Part shown: in pieces, positions 27,775 through 36,435 of the stretch | Position numbering within the stretch: position 1 is the first letter of the stretch | Layout: every line of letters starts with the position of its first letter | DNA from: Chloroflexota bacterium | GTDB lineage: Bacteria; Chloroflexota; Dehalococcoidia; Lucifugimonadales; Lucifugimonadaceae | NCBI GenBank assembly: GCA_013204555.1 | Contig: JABMNO010000045.1 | Coordinates: 1-52,581 of the forward strand | Length of the DNA: 52,581 nt | Direction of reading: 5' to 3' | Notes under the pieces: generated by a model | Told to the model about the DNA's origin: nothing | The model's database searches: none | What the model saw: the letters and a program-made list of their open reading frames with translations, nothing else | Made by a program: the position numbers and the translations under genes

Positions 27775-28605
27775 TCACTGTGTCGATGTTGCCGGGAGCG
27801 CCCGATTGATCTCGTCCCGTAGCGCGGAAGTGGCGTCACGAGCGGCAGAATCGAACTCGTCTGCACTTCCCGATGCGTAGATGATGCCGCGGGAAGAACT
27901 TATCATCACGCCGCGTCCATCGGAGTTCACACCCGCACGGGTGGCCGCTTCCACATCGCCACCCTGCGCGCCAACGCCGGGGATCAAGATTGGTAGACCG
28001 GGATGTTCTGCCCTCAGCACCGACATCTCCTCTGGATATGTGGCACCCACAACAATACCCAATCGGCCTTCATTGTCCCACTCCTCGGTGGCATCGGCGA
28101 CGCGCTGGTAGACCGTTCTGCCGTCTGTGCCTTCCAGCACGTAATCTTGCAACTCCGCGGCACCGGGATTGCTCGTGCGGCACACGATAATTGCGCCACG
28201 ACCGCCGTACTTCAGGAACGGCGCTACGGAATCTCGGCCTAGATAGGCGTGGAGAGTTACCGTATCGAAGTCAAAGTAGTCGAACATGGCCCTGGCATAG
28301 GCGTCAGCGGTGGAGCCTATATCGCCACGCTTGCCATCGCCGACGATGACAACGTCTGGAGCGACGCTACGTATATGGGCCACAGTTGCCCGCAGCGCTT
28401 CGAAACCATCCGCACCCATCGCCTCATAAAATGCCAATTGTGGCTTGTAAGCGCACACCAGGTCATGGGTGGCGTCAATGATGCGACGATTAAACTCCAG
28501 GGTATCCGTGATCGCCATTTTGGAAGGATCCGGGTCCAACCCGACGCAGACCATGCTCTCTGCTGCCGTGGCTCGCGCATCCAACTTTTCAACCCACGTG
28601 CTCAA
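27775..28605 (-). CDS. pyrF: Orotidine 5'-phosphate decarboxylase, type 2
   Basis: The last step of UMP synthesis, OMP to UMP and CO2. The type 2 catalytic motif GDGKRGDIGSTADAYA contains the Asp-Lys-Asp charge network. The phosphate-binding end is LIPGVGAQGGD and GVMISSSRGIIYA. I chose a TTG with GGAGG six bases upstream, giving 276 residues, normal for this subtype; a longer frame to 28686 adds 27 unrelated residues. It stands apart from the pyrRBC-carAB operon at 43-50 kb and is coupled to DUF951. Confidence 0.95.
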   Translation of the reverse strand: MSTWVEKLDARATAAESMVCVGLDPDPSKMAITDTLEFNRRIIDATHDLVCAYKPQLAFYEAMGADGFEALRATVAHIRSVAPDVVIVGDGKRGDIGSTADAYARAMFDYFDFDTVTLHAYLGRDSVAPFLKYGGRGAIIVCRTSNPGAAELQDYVLEGTDGRTVYQRVADATEEWDNEGRLGIVVGATYPEEMSVLRAEHPGLPILIPGVGAQGGDVEAATRAGVNSDGRGVMISSSRGIIYASGSADEFDSAARDATSALRDEINRALPATSTQ

Positions 28606-28706
28606 CTGGACCTCCGGTCTGGATTCTCTAAGTTCCCGCTTTGAGTATAGTGCGGAACTTTTCCTACTTGCTAACTCCCTGCACAATCCTCAGTAAATAA
28701 GACACG

Positions 28707-29423
28707 ATGTCAGCCCGCAAATATCGCCCGAATGCCATCGACCTCCAGCGCCTGTTCGACAGGATGCTGTCGGCCTATGGGCCTCAACACTGGTGGCCCG
28801 CCGAATCCGACTACGAGATGATTATTGGTGCGATCCTCACTCAAAACACGGCATGGCGAAACGTAGAGACAGCGCTAACCCAGCTGAAATCGGCCCATAT
28901 CTGGTCGTGGGACGAAGTGTTTGAAGCTCAGATCGAGACATTGGCAGAAGTCGTCCGCCCATCCGGCTACTTCAATCAGAAAGCTCGCAAAATCAAGCTT
29001 TTCTCCGAATTCCTTGATCGAGAATTCGGAAGATCAACCGACGATCTGTTTCAACTTCCAATAGACAACTTGCGGAAAGTGCTACTTGCGCAGTGGGGCA
29101 TCGGCCCCGAAACGGCGGACGACATCATTCTTTATGCAGCGAAGAAGCCCGTGTTCGTGATCGATAAGTACACACAGCGGCTGACCAGCAGGCTGGGCTG
29201 GGAAATAAAACCTGCCAATTACGAAGGCCATCGCGCCAGCTTTGAGTCGCTACTTCCACACGACGCCAAAATGTTTGGGGAGTACCACGCGCTTATCGAT
29301 CATCACTGCAACACCACGTGCCAAAAAACGCCAAAGTGCGCCGAATGCCCTATCGTCGATATCTGCAACACGGGAGCGGCGACGATATCTTCACCTGAGA
29401 GTGCAACACACCCCGTGGCGTAA
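28707..29423 (+). CDS. Endonuclease III-related DNA glycosylase (HhH-GPD, Fe-S)
   Basis: A 238-residue HhH-GPD protein of the group related to endonuclease III. It shows IIGAILTQNTAWRNVETAL, the helix-hairpin-helix WGIGPETADDIILYA, and the conserved Asp in VFVIDKYTQRL. A C-terminal cysteine cluster CQKTPKCAECPIVDIC should bind 4Fe-4S. The catalytic lysine of true endonuclease III (in its GxGRKTA motif) is replaced by Glu, so it should act as a monofunctional glycosylase without AP-lyase activity. Its last 74 bases overlap the end of the convergent modC. Confidence 0.88.
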   Translation: MSARKYRPNAIDLQRLFDRMLSAYGPQHWWPAESDYEMIIGAILTQNTAWRNVETALTQLKSAHIWSWDEVFEAQIETLAEVVRPSGYFNQKARKIKLFSEFLDREFGRSTDDLFQLPIDNLRKVLLAQWGIGPETADDIILYAAKKPVFVIDKYTQRLTSRLGWEIKPANYEGHRASFESLLPHDAKMFGEYHALIDHHCNTTCQKTPKCAECPIVDICNTGAATISSPESATHPVA

Positions 29424-30483
29424 GCGTCAGACTTGTCGTCTTGAACACGAGGTGAGCCGATACCCCGATCGCCAATCCCAACTCTGTGATTGATCTCGAA
29501 GTCAATTCCACTACCAGTGGCTCGCCAACGTCAAACGTTGCAAACGAACGTTCCTCAGATTCCGTGAGATCCACACATGTGGCACTAATCACATTGCGCG
29601 CCGATATTGCCCGCGGAAGTTCAGTCGCAACAATCACGTCGGACGCACGTAGCGTGACGACCACGTCGTCCGCTGCGATGTGCTCCGCCGACGGAGCAAC
29701 GAACTCATGCTCCCCCACCTTGACCAGGGCCGATCTCCCACCGCTTCCGCGCTCTATAAGAGTCCCACTCAAGTAGTTCTCAACATCCTCGAAATTCGCG
29801 GGTTGACCGATTCCCTGCCCCAGGAGAACCGACCTCGGCGCACCTTCGGCAACAACCGCCCCTCGATCAAGAACGATCACCTGTTCGGCCAGGTAGATGA
29901 CTTCAGAGACGTTGTGAGAGACGTAGACCATGGGAATCCCAAGTTCCCGATGAATCTCTTTGAGATAGCCGAGAACAGTGGTCCTCAAACGGGCGTCCAA
30001 CGAGGCGACCGGTTCGTCAAGCAATAGCACTCGTGGCCCCGCGGCAAGGGACCTAGCCAGCGCTACACGCTGGCGTTCCCCGCCGGACAAATCAGCGATA
30101 TTTCGCTCCGCAAGATCATGAATATCAAGCAACATCATGAGCTGATCTGGGGGTACTTTCCGATCGCTGACAGTTCCAAATTTCGCACCAAACTCAATAT
30201 TCCCTCGAACATCAAGATGTGGAAACAGGGCACCATCCTGGAACACCAGGCCAACAGATCTTTTCTCCGGGGGAACGATCATTCGCGCCGCGGAATCGAA
30301 AAGTGACTCTTCGTCCAACTTGATTGATCCGCTATCCGGATTAATCAATCCGGCGATGCACGCCAACGTGGTGGATTTACCGGAACCTGATGGCCCAAAT
30401 ATCGCGCTGATACCACCATCCAGGGTCGCTTTGAGCGCCAGTTGGAAGTCGCCGCGAGAAATAGCAAGATCGAGGGAGATCAT
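29350..30483 (-). CDS. modC: Molybdate ABC transporter ATP-binding protein
   Basis: The ATPase of a molybdate or tungstate importer, 377 residues. Walker A is FGPSGSGKST, the ABC signature LSGGERQRVALARSLA and Walker B VLLLDEPVASLD. A C-terminal regulatory region of Mop/TOBE type (VVVTLRASDVIVATELP, then ISARNVISA) binds oxyanion in this family. The ATG overlaps the modB stop. Its 3' end runs 74 bases into the opposing glycosylase gene, so the last 20-25 residues (ending SPLPCCRYRR) may be a recent extension. Confidence 0.93.
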   Translation of the reverse strand: MISLDLAISRGDFQLALKATLDGGISAIFGPSGSGKSTTLACIAGLINPDSGSIKLDEESLFDSAARMIVPPEKRSVGLVFQDGALFPHLDVRGNIEFGAKFGTVSDRKVPPDQLMMLLDIHDLAERNIADLSGGERQRVALARSLAAGPRVLLLDEPVASLDARLRTTVLGYLKEIHRELGIPMVYVSHNVSEVIYLAEQVIVLDRGAVVAEGAPRSVLLGQGIGQPANFEDVENYLSGTLIERGSGGRSALVKVGEHEFVAPSAEHIAADDVVVTLRASDVIVATELPRAISARNVISATCVDLTESEERSFATFDVGEPLVVELTSRSITELGLAIGVSAHLVFKTTSLTLTPRGVLHSQVKISSPLPCCRYRR

Positions 30484-31157
30484 CGCGACCGTCCTGAAGC
30501 GAGCCTGCCGACCAATCGGTTGTGAATTAACAGACTGACCATCGCCAGTACCACGGAGATAATTACGAGCCGAATCGCGACACTATCGTCACCCGTCTGA
30601 ATCTTTGTGAAGATCGCTAGCGGCAAAGTCTGGGTCTGTCCGGGAATGTTGCCTGCAACCACTATGGTCGCGCCAAACTCTGACAACGCCCGAACAAAGC
30701 CGATCAATACACCCGCCATCAGTCCCCGCGCTGCGATTGGGATAGTGACGTAGGCGAACGTCTGCCATGGCCCTGCACCCAGACTCCGTGATGCCAGTTC
30801 CAGCCTCGCATCAACCGATTCAAGCGCGATCACGAATGTCCGAACCACCAGCGGAAGCGCCACAATCGCCGATGCGAGCGATGCGGCAAACCATGTGAAT
30901 ACCAGATCTCCGCCGAACACACCGTCTATCGCTTTCCCAAGCGGTCCCGTTGGGCTGAATAGCCACAGGAGTCCAAATCCGATTACGACCGGCGGCAACG
31001 CCAGCGGCATTGAGACTATGGCCTCAATCAACCATCGGCCCTTCGGGTTCCGTCTCACCAGAAGCCATGCTATTGCCAGGCTCAACGGAACCAATCCAAC
31101 CATCGCCAGCGCTGCGACACGCAGCGAGAGGAGGATTACTTCGCCTTCAGAACTCAT
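30480..31157 (-). CDS. modB: Molybdate ABC transporter permease
   Basis: An inner-membrane permease of 225 residues with five or six helices. It has PLALPPVVIGFGLLWLFSP, ASRSLGAGPWQTFAYVTIP (the EAA loop that docks on ModC), and ARGLMAGVLIGFVRALSEFG, all typical of ModB. The start is ATG, 14 bases after the modA stop, and its stop overlaps the modC ATG (ATGA). Molybdate supply implies molybdopterin enzymes elsewhere in the genome. Confidence 0.93.
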   Translation of the reverse strand: MSSEGEVILLSLRVAALAMVGLVPLSLAIAWLLVRRNPKGRWLIEAIVSMPLALPPVVIGFGLLWLFSPTGPLGKAIDGVFGGDLVFTWFAASLASAIVALPLVVRTFVIALESVDARLELASRSLGAGPWQTFAYVTIPIAARGLMAGVLIGFVRALSEFGATIVVAGNIPGQTQTLPLAIFTKIQTGDDSVAIRLVIISVVLAMVSLLIHNRLVGRLASGRSR

Positions 31158-31171
31158 AAGACTGGAGTTTA

Positions 31172-31951
31172 CTAATCAATCGGAATGAAGCCATGACGCT
31201 CGAAAACCGACTTCGCAAAATCTGAACTCAAAAACTCAACAAAGCGTTGGCCGATTTCTTGCTGTGACGAGCCTACGATCACCGCTGCCGGATAGATGAT
31301 CGGAGAGTGAAGTTCAGGCGAGATTGTGGTTAATATCTCGACTCCATCAAATGCCTCCGCATCAGTCGCATATACGATGCCAACTCCAGCGGCGCCGCTC
31401 TGCACCGCCGCTGCTGCCGCCCGAACATCCAGCGCTGGCAGCAGCCTTTTCTCAACGTCATCGTAGATAGCAGCGGCCCGCATCACCTCCACTGCATATG
31501 CGCCGGCCGGAGCCAACCCTGGATCGGCGATCGCTATTTTCCCAACGTTGCCGGTGAGTGATTCAGGAAATGATCCAGATCCTGATCCAGGTCTGCCAAT
31601 GACAACGAGCCTGTTTTCGATAATGCTGACGATACCGTCAGCCGTCACTTGCCCCTCCGTAAGTAGTCTCTCCATGGGACCAATGCCCGCAAACATCACA
31701 ACATCCACCGGCGCTCCGGCGCGAATTTGTGAGGCGAGTGAGTTTGATCCGCTCAGATTCAACGCAATGTGCGTCCGGCCGTCGCGCTCAAACTCTGTCG
31801 CGATTTCACTGATCGCATCCCCAAGAGATGCGGCAGCCGAAACTACCAGCCGATCATCGCCTGCACAGGATGTTAACGTCAGAATACCGGCTAGAAATAG
31901 AGCGATGCGGAGCACGGGCTGGCGCATGGATTTAGTAGTCAGTCGGGACAC
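31172..31951 (-). CDS. modA: Molybdate-binding lipoprotein
   Basis: The extracellular molybdate receptor. A signal with lipobox (LAGILTLTSC) should anchor it as a lipoprotein. Oxyanion-binding segments are VSAAASLGDAISEIATEF, LSGSNSLASQIRAGAPVDVV, IADPGLAPAGAYAVEVM and GIVYATDAEA. The reading frame starts with GTG; an ATG eight codons later (31927) also preserves the signal peptide, and neither has a clear ribosome binding site. It leads the modABC operon. I recognise no ModE site or Moco riboswitch upstream. Confidence 0.93.
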   Translation of the reverse strand: MSRLTTKSMRQPVLRIALFLAGILTLTSCAGDDRLVVSAAASLGDAISEIATEFERDGRTHIALNLSGSNSLASQIRAGAPVDVVMFAGIGPMERLLTEGQVTADGIVSIIENRLVVIGRPGSGSGSFPESLTGNVGKIAIADPGLAPAGAYAVEVMRAAAIYDDVEKRLLPALDVRAAAAAVQSGAAGVGIVYATDAEAFDGVEILTTISPELHSPIIYPAAVIVGSSQQEIGQRFVEFLSSDFAKSVFERHGFIPID

Positions 31952-32114
31952 CTTTTGCGATCAAATTCGAAGTACCTGAAAAACCCCAGCTACATGTTAG
32001 AATTGAACACGCGTGAAATGGGATTTGCTAATTATGATTCGGTTGGCAATTTCGAAATGAATCCCCTGTCTGAATCACTATCGCATGGCGTGACACTCCG
32101 CTCGGAGACACTGA

Positions 32115-32942
32115 ATGAGCCAATCTGACCAAGATTTTGCCTTCGGCACCTTTGCCGACCTTGATTTTTACAAGATCATCAACTCCAGATTGCTGGACAT
32201 TGCTGAGATCAGTGAGCAGCGCCAGATAGTAGACCTTGGATGTGGTGATGGAGGCGTGACAAAGCTCATTCTTGACCGGCTTCAGGCCGCTCGCCAATCC
32301 TGTATCTACGCCATTGATCACTCGGCCGCCGCCATTAAAGAGGCAGTCGCCAACATTGGTGATCGCAAGGAAGCCGCCGTCAAGTTCATACAGGGCGACG
32401 CTGCGAATCTTCGTGAGAAGCTCACTACCAACGTTGACGCCGTGGTCTACTGCAACTCAATCCACTACGTCCCGGACAAGGAAAAACTGCTCAACCAGAT
32501 CAAAGGCGCACTTAAGCCGGGTGGCATTCTTGCCTTTAACAGCAGCTTCTATGAGGGCGGACAACCTGAGGAAAGTCTGGACTTCTACCGTAAATGGATG
32601 ATGAAGTCGATCCGAATCTTGCGCCGAGAATACGGGATGATGCCTCGCAGGGAAGACAAGGTTGAGAGCCGTAAGCAGCTCACTCCTGATGATTACAAGG
32701 ATCTTGTTGAGGCTCAGGGATTTAAGGTCAAGTTGACTGAGATCATGAAGGTACAAGTCCCCCTCGCCGGCTGGGTAGAGATAAGCGGATTCCGAGACTT
32801 CATTGAAGGGACACTCCCCGGTGTACCGCTCAAAGAAGCCAGCGCCGCCCTCCAAAAGGGCGCGAAGCTGACATACGAGGATATGGGCATCCAATTCGTG
32901 AATCGGAACTGGATGAGCGTCGTCGCTCACCGCACTTCCTGA
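32115..32942 (+). CDS. Class I SAM-dependent methyltransferase
   Basis: A 275-residue methyltransferase with motif I VDLGCGDGGVTKLI, motif II around CIYAIDHSAAAIKEA, the acidic FIQGDAAN and motif IV AVVYCNSIHYVP. A C-terminal extension of about 120 residues (MMPRREDKVESRKQLTPDD, VEISGFRDFIEGTLPGVP) is probably the acceptor-binding part. The substrate is unknown. The start is ATG with GGAG eight bases upstream; that GGAG can pair with a CTCC just before it in a small hairpin. Neighbours (modA and a response regulator) give no clear hint. Confidence 0.85.
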   Translation: MSQSDQDFAFGTFADLDFYKIINSRLLDIAEISEQRQIVDLGCGDGGVTKLILDRLQAARQSCIYAIDHSAAAIKEAVANIGDRKEAAVKFIQGDAANLREKLTTNVDAVVYCNSIHYVPDKEKLLNQIKGALKPGGILAFNSSFYEGGQPEESLDFYRKWMMKSIRILRREYGMMPRREDKVESRKQLTPDDYKDLVEAQGFKVKLTEIMKVQVPLAGWVEISGFRDFIEGTLPGVPLKEASAALQKGAKLTYEDMGIQFVNRNWMSVVAHRTS

Positions 32943-32962
32943 GCGTTTCTTTCCGTCCCTAA

Positions 32963-32978
32963 TGACGTAATTACGTCA
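32963..32978. repeat. 16-bp perfect palindrome
   Basis: TGACGTAA followed by TTACGTCA, 20 bases after the methyltransferase stop and about 170 bases before the response regulator. The core ACGT palindrome looks like an operator for a dimeric regulator. It has no loop, so an RNA hairpin is less likely. Confidence 0.55.
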
Positions 32979-33148
32979 GCGACTGGCGGATAACCTCACG
33001 CCATCACATGCGCTGTACGTATGCGCGGACCAAGATAGGCAAAGCAACATAGGTACCGACGGGCCTGAGCCACGGCGACAAGCGGTACACAGTTAGCGCT
33101 TGGACTGATAATTTCGCCAATTGGACTGTTCAGAACGTCGGGGGGAAT

Positions 33149-33535
33149 ATGACAAACGTTCTGGTTGTTGACGATAGTGATGACATCAGACTCGCGCTGA
33201 GGACGATCCTGGAAGAAGTGGGCCACGAAGTTCACGAGCTTTCTGACGGTGTGGAAGTTGTGCCGTGGTTGCAAACAAACAGGCCCGACATGATCTTGTT
33301 GGACGTTGCGATGCCAATCAAAGACGGCTTCCAGACCCTGGCGGAGCTAAGCGCTGACGTTCGTTTCGCATCTATCCCAGTGGTAATGGTTACGGCCAAA
33401 GGCCGCGCACAGGATCTGGAGCGCGCTCGTGAATTGAATGCGCGCGACTACATCAGCAAGCCTTGGGAAGACGGGGAAGTTGAACTGCGCACCGGATGGA
33501 TTCTAGAAGCCGCTGCGCTTCGCCAGGCAAGTTAG
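33149..33535 (+). CDS. Single-domain response regulator
   Basis: A 128-residue CheY-like receiver with all key residues: Asp-Asp in VLVVDDSDD, the phosphoacceptor in MILLDVAMP, the Thr in VMVTAKG and Lys-Pro in ISKPWE. No output domain. Its ATG follows AATATG after a GGGGG purine run (GTCGGGGGGAAT), a good ribosome site. Its stop overlaps by four bases the end of the convergent S9 peptidase. The partner kinase is not adjacent; the soluble kinase at 11.9 kb is one candidate. Confidence 0.92.
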   Translation: MTNVLVVDDSDDIRLALRTILEEVGHEVHELSDGVEVVPWLQTNRPDMILLDVAMPIKDGFQTLAELSADVRFASIPVVMVTAKGRAQDLERARELNARDYISKPWEDGEVELRTGWILEAAALRQAS

Positions 33536-35484
33536 CCGGCAGCGTCTAACGCTTCTTCTACTCCTCCAACGTCACCGGCTCCAATGGGAACGCTGACGCT
33601 AGACCCTTTGAATGATTCGCCAACCGGCTCGAATCGCCCGCCGAGGTTCGCTGCGAGAAATGCCTCGGCAACAGCGGTGAACGCCAGTCTGTTCTCAGGC
33701 CGTGCGAAACCGTGTCCCTCATCAGGGAACAACACATAGGTCACCGGGATATCTCGGGCTGACATAGCCTCGATTATCTGATCTGATTCCGATTGCTTCA
33801 CGCGCGGATCATTCGCACCCTGAGCGATCAGTAGTGGACGTTTAATCTTTTCAACATGCGTAAGTGGCGACCGCTCGATCAGCAACGCCCTGCCCTCTTC
33901 AGTTCGGTCATCACCCATCCTCGTTCTGAACATGTTCAAGACTGGCACCCAGTACGGGGGCACGGTCTCAAGCAGCGTGATCAGGTTGGACGGCCCAACA
34001 ATGTCCACTCCGCAGGCGTAAAGATCAGGTGTCAGCGTAAGTCCGGCCAGCGTGGCGTACCCACCGTAGCTGCCACCCATAATTGCGACTTTCTCTGAAT
34101 CTGCGATTCCTTCGTCGACGGCCCATGCCACTGCGTCCGTGAGGTCGTTCTGCATATTCCGGCCCCACTCCAGCCGACCGGCATTCGCGAAATCCTTACC
34201 GAATCCTGTGGAGGTGCGATAGTTCACGCTCAGCACCGCGTATCCACGGTTAGCCAGCAACTGGTGATACGAGTCATATCCCCAGTGATCGCGCGCCCAC
34301 GGTCCACCATGCACATACAAAATCATCGGAACAGGAGCTACCGGCCGATTTCCACCTTGCGGGGTGGATTCGGCCGGGAGTGACAGGTAACAGACCATAT
34401 CCAGGCCATCTCTGGCACGCACGATCTCTGAGTGCATCTTGACGAGCGGCTCGCCATCGAGCTCCGGCCTACTCGAGAACAGGAATTCGGCGCTCTGATT
34501 CGCGCGATCGTAGAGGTAGTAGCGAACAGGCCCATCGTCTAGCTGGTAAGCCGCAGTCCACAGGTCATCCGCCTGCGTCCGGCTGACTACTTCAACCTCC
34601 CCATCAGCCACGGTCGCAAGGAACTCAAGATCACCACGCACCGATTCATCGAGTACCACCCAACGCTTCCGGTCGTAGGTGAACGCCACGGCTTCGGCTT
34701 CCCTGCGAATTGGATGAATCATCACGTCGCTGACGTCGGCCTTCTCATCCGAAGCCACCAACGTGGATTCTCCGGTCTCAAGGTTGTACTCCATGAACGC
34801 CCCCGTGTTGCGTCCACGGCTGTCCGTCCAATACATGACGCTGCCGGCGCCCTTGAATCCGTGGGGATGCGTAGTCAACCCGTCATCCGATGGGACGTAG
34901 CCGATCTGCGACCAAACATCGCCCTCTTTGCGGAAGACCTCCTCACCCCCCTGGTCATCCATGCGCATAGCCAGTCTGGGCACAAGATCGTTATCGGTAA
35001 CGTACCCGGCGAATCCATCGGTGTTTTCTTCAATAAGAGTAAGTTCACCAGTGGCGAGTTCAACACGATAGAGATCGTGGAGTTGGGGGTCCCTGTTGTT
35101 GATGCTGAGTAGAATCTCTCCGGGATGGTCCACGCTGCTACCGGATATGTGCGCAGCGATCTCCTTGAACGGCGTCAGGTTGCGTGCGGCACCTGATTCA
35201 AGGTCGACTGAGAACACATTCCAATTCTCGTCACCGCCATCATCCTGCATGTAGAGGAGATGCTGATTGTCATGCGCCCAGGCATACATCCGTATGCCAC
35301 GCGACCTGTCGTGGGTTACTGCTTTCGCTTCATCGAGTCGATCTCTCGGCGCGATAAAGACGTTCAGAAATCCTTCGTCGGGAGCCAGGAAACTGATCCG
35401 CGAGCCATCCGGACTCAGCCTTACAGAGGCTCGCTCCGGGTTCCCAAACAGAATGGCTCTTGAAATCAGTTTCGTCTCAGTCAA
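33532..35484 (-). CDS. S9 prolyl oligopeptidase-family peptidase
   Basis: A 650-residue cytosolic serine peptidase of the acylaminoacyl-peptidase/DPP type. The N-terminal 370 residues look like a beta-propeller (repeated LSPDGSRISFLAP, YAWAHDNQHLLYMQDD). The alpha/beta hydrolase domain follows, with the oxyanion strand ILYVHGGPW and the triad Ser471 (GGSYGGY), Asp559 (GANDPRV) and His591 (DEGHGF). No signal peptide. A small Gly/Val-rich tail ends the protein. The start is TTG. It probably trims peptides for nitrogen and carbon use. Confidence 0.93.
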   Translation of the reverse strand: MTETKLISRAILFGNPERASVRLSPDGSRISFLAPDEGFLNVFIAPRDRLDEAKAVTHDRSRGIRMYAWAHDNQHLLYMQDDGGDENWNVFSVDLESGAARNLTPFKEIAAHISGSSVDHPGEILLSINNRDPQLHDLYRVELATGELTLIEENTDGFAGYVTDNDLVPRLAMRMDDQGGEEVFRKEGDVWSQIGYVPSDDGLTTHPHGFKGAGSVMYWTDSRGRNTGAFMEYNLETGESTLVASDEKADVSDVMIHPIRREAEAVAFTYDRKRWVVLDESVRGDLEFLATVADGEVEVVSRTQADDLWTAAYQLDDGPVRYYLYDRANQSAEFLFSSRPELDGEPLVKMHSEIVRARDGLDMVCYLSLPAESTPQGGNRPVAPVPMILYVHGGPWARDHWGYDSYHQLLANRGYAVLSVNYRTSTGFGKDFANAGRLEWGRNMQNDLTDAVAWAVDEGIADSEKVAIMGGSYGGYATLAGLTLTPDLYACGVDIVGPSNLITLLETVPPYWVPVLNMFRTRMGDDRTEEGRALLIERSPLTHVEKIKRPLLIAQGANDPRVKQSESDQIIEAMSARDIPVTYVLFPDEGHGFARPENRLAFTAVAEAFLAANLGGRFEPVGESFKGSSVSVPIGAGDVGGVEEALDAAG

Positions 35485-35541
35485 TTAGTTATCTCCAATG
35501 GTTCAAATATCGATTAGATGCGTTCAAAGCCTATCGTTTTA

Positions 35542-36435
35542 CTATCGGGCCAGCCGCCGCAATCCGGCAGAGATCAGATCAACGAGCACCACAATGCCCA
35601 GATACCAGATCAGTATCAGCGTCACTGTTGTGTAGTGGAAGTGGCTCATGCTCAGCCGGAACTCTTGACCAAGGCCGCCAGATGCTACGAACCCGACGAC
35701 AATCGTAGTACGGATGATCACTTCCCACCGGTACAGAAGGAACGTAATGAACCGGGGCAATGCCTGTGGCAGCACCCCGTAAAACAGCACCTGCACCCGG
35801 CCAGCACCCGCAGACTGAAGAGAGCGCATTGGTCTCGGGTCCAGGCCCTCGACTATCTCTGAGGCCAGTTTCCCCAGGACCCCCGAGTTGTGAATAGCCA
35901 GTGCGATCGCTCCCGGCAGTATCCCCGGAGAGAAGATGAAGACGATCAGGAAGGCCCATATCAGTTCAGGAACAGCACGAGTGATGATGAACAGCCCGCG
36001 AACAGCCCAAAAAAGTAGCCTCCAGATAACTCCACCGTATGGAGCAAGGTCTCCAGTCATGACGTTCCGCGCGCCAAATATGAAAGTTGCCAGCGCCACA
36101 AGACTGGCAAACCCGATGCCAAGTACGCTCATCAAAAGCGTGTCGTAGGCCAGTGGCGCTATATCGCGCCACACGGAACCTTTCAAAAACGCGGGGGTAC
36201 GGGATTGATCGATTCCCAGGAGATCGTTAGTCAGGAAGTTCCAGGCTCTTGCTGCCGAGTCAATCGAAAGAAACGAGGTGCCCTGATTCTGGCTCTGGAA
36301 GATGATGAATATCCAGGAAGCCACCACAAGAATCATCGCCAGTACTATCGAATATCGAACGATTCCGGGACCATACGGAGTCACCTCTGGACGGGCATCC
36401 CTGACCCGAACGACAGGTGCGTCCACCCCGATCAT
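35542..36435 (-). CDS. phnE: PhnE-type ABC transporter permease (second copy)
   Basis: A 297-residue permease with about six helices. The family loop GRVQVLFYGVLPQALPRFITF and the end VVGFVASGGLGQEFRLSM match phosphonate-type permeases. I start at the ATG overlapping the upstream permease stop; the longer open frame adds 60 unrelated residues. It is longer than its partner, owing to a soluble stretch between helices 1 and 2 (SRTPAFLKGSVWRDI). It is the last gene of phnDCEE and probably pairs with the upstream permease as a heterodimer. Confidence 0.9.
   Translation of the reverse strand: MIGVDAPVVRVRDARPEVTPYGPGIVRYSIVLAMILVVASWIFIIFQSQNQGTSFLSIDSAARAWNFLTNDLLGIDQSRTPAFLKGSVWRDIAPLAYDTLLMSVLGIGFASLVALATFIFGARNVMTGDLAPYGGVIWRLLFWAVRGLFIITRAVPELIWAFLIVFIFSPGILPGAIALAIHNSGVLGKLASEIVEGLDPRPMRSLQSAGAGRVQVLFYGVLPQALPRFITFLLYRWEVIIRTTIVVGFVASGGLGQEFRLSMSHFHYTTVTLILIWYLGIVVLVDLISAGLRRLAR

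Noticed and set aside
32096..32107. CTCC/GGAG hairpin hiding the methyltransferase ribosome site
   Set aside because: The stem is only four pairs with a four-base loop, too weak to claim regulation.
31952..32114. Molybdenum cofactor riboswitch or ModE site ahead of modA
   Set aside because: I could not find the expected ModE arms or a plausible multi-stem aptamer in this 163-base gap.
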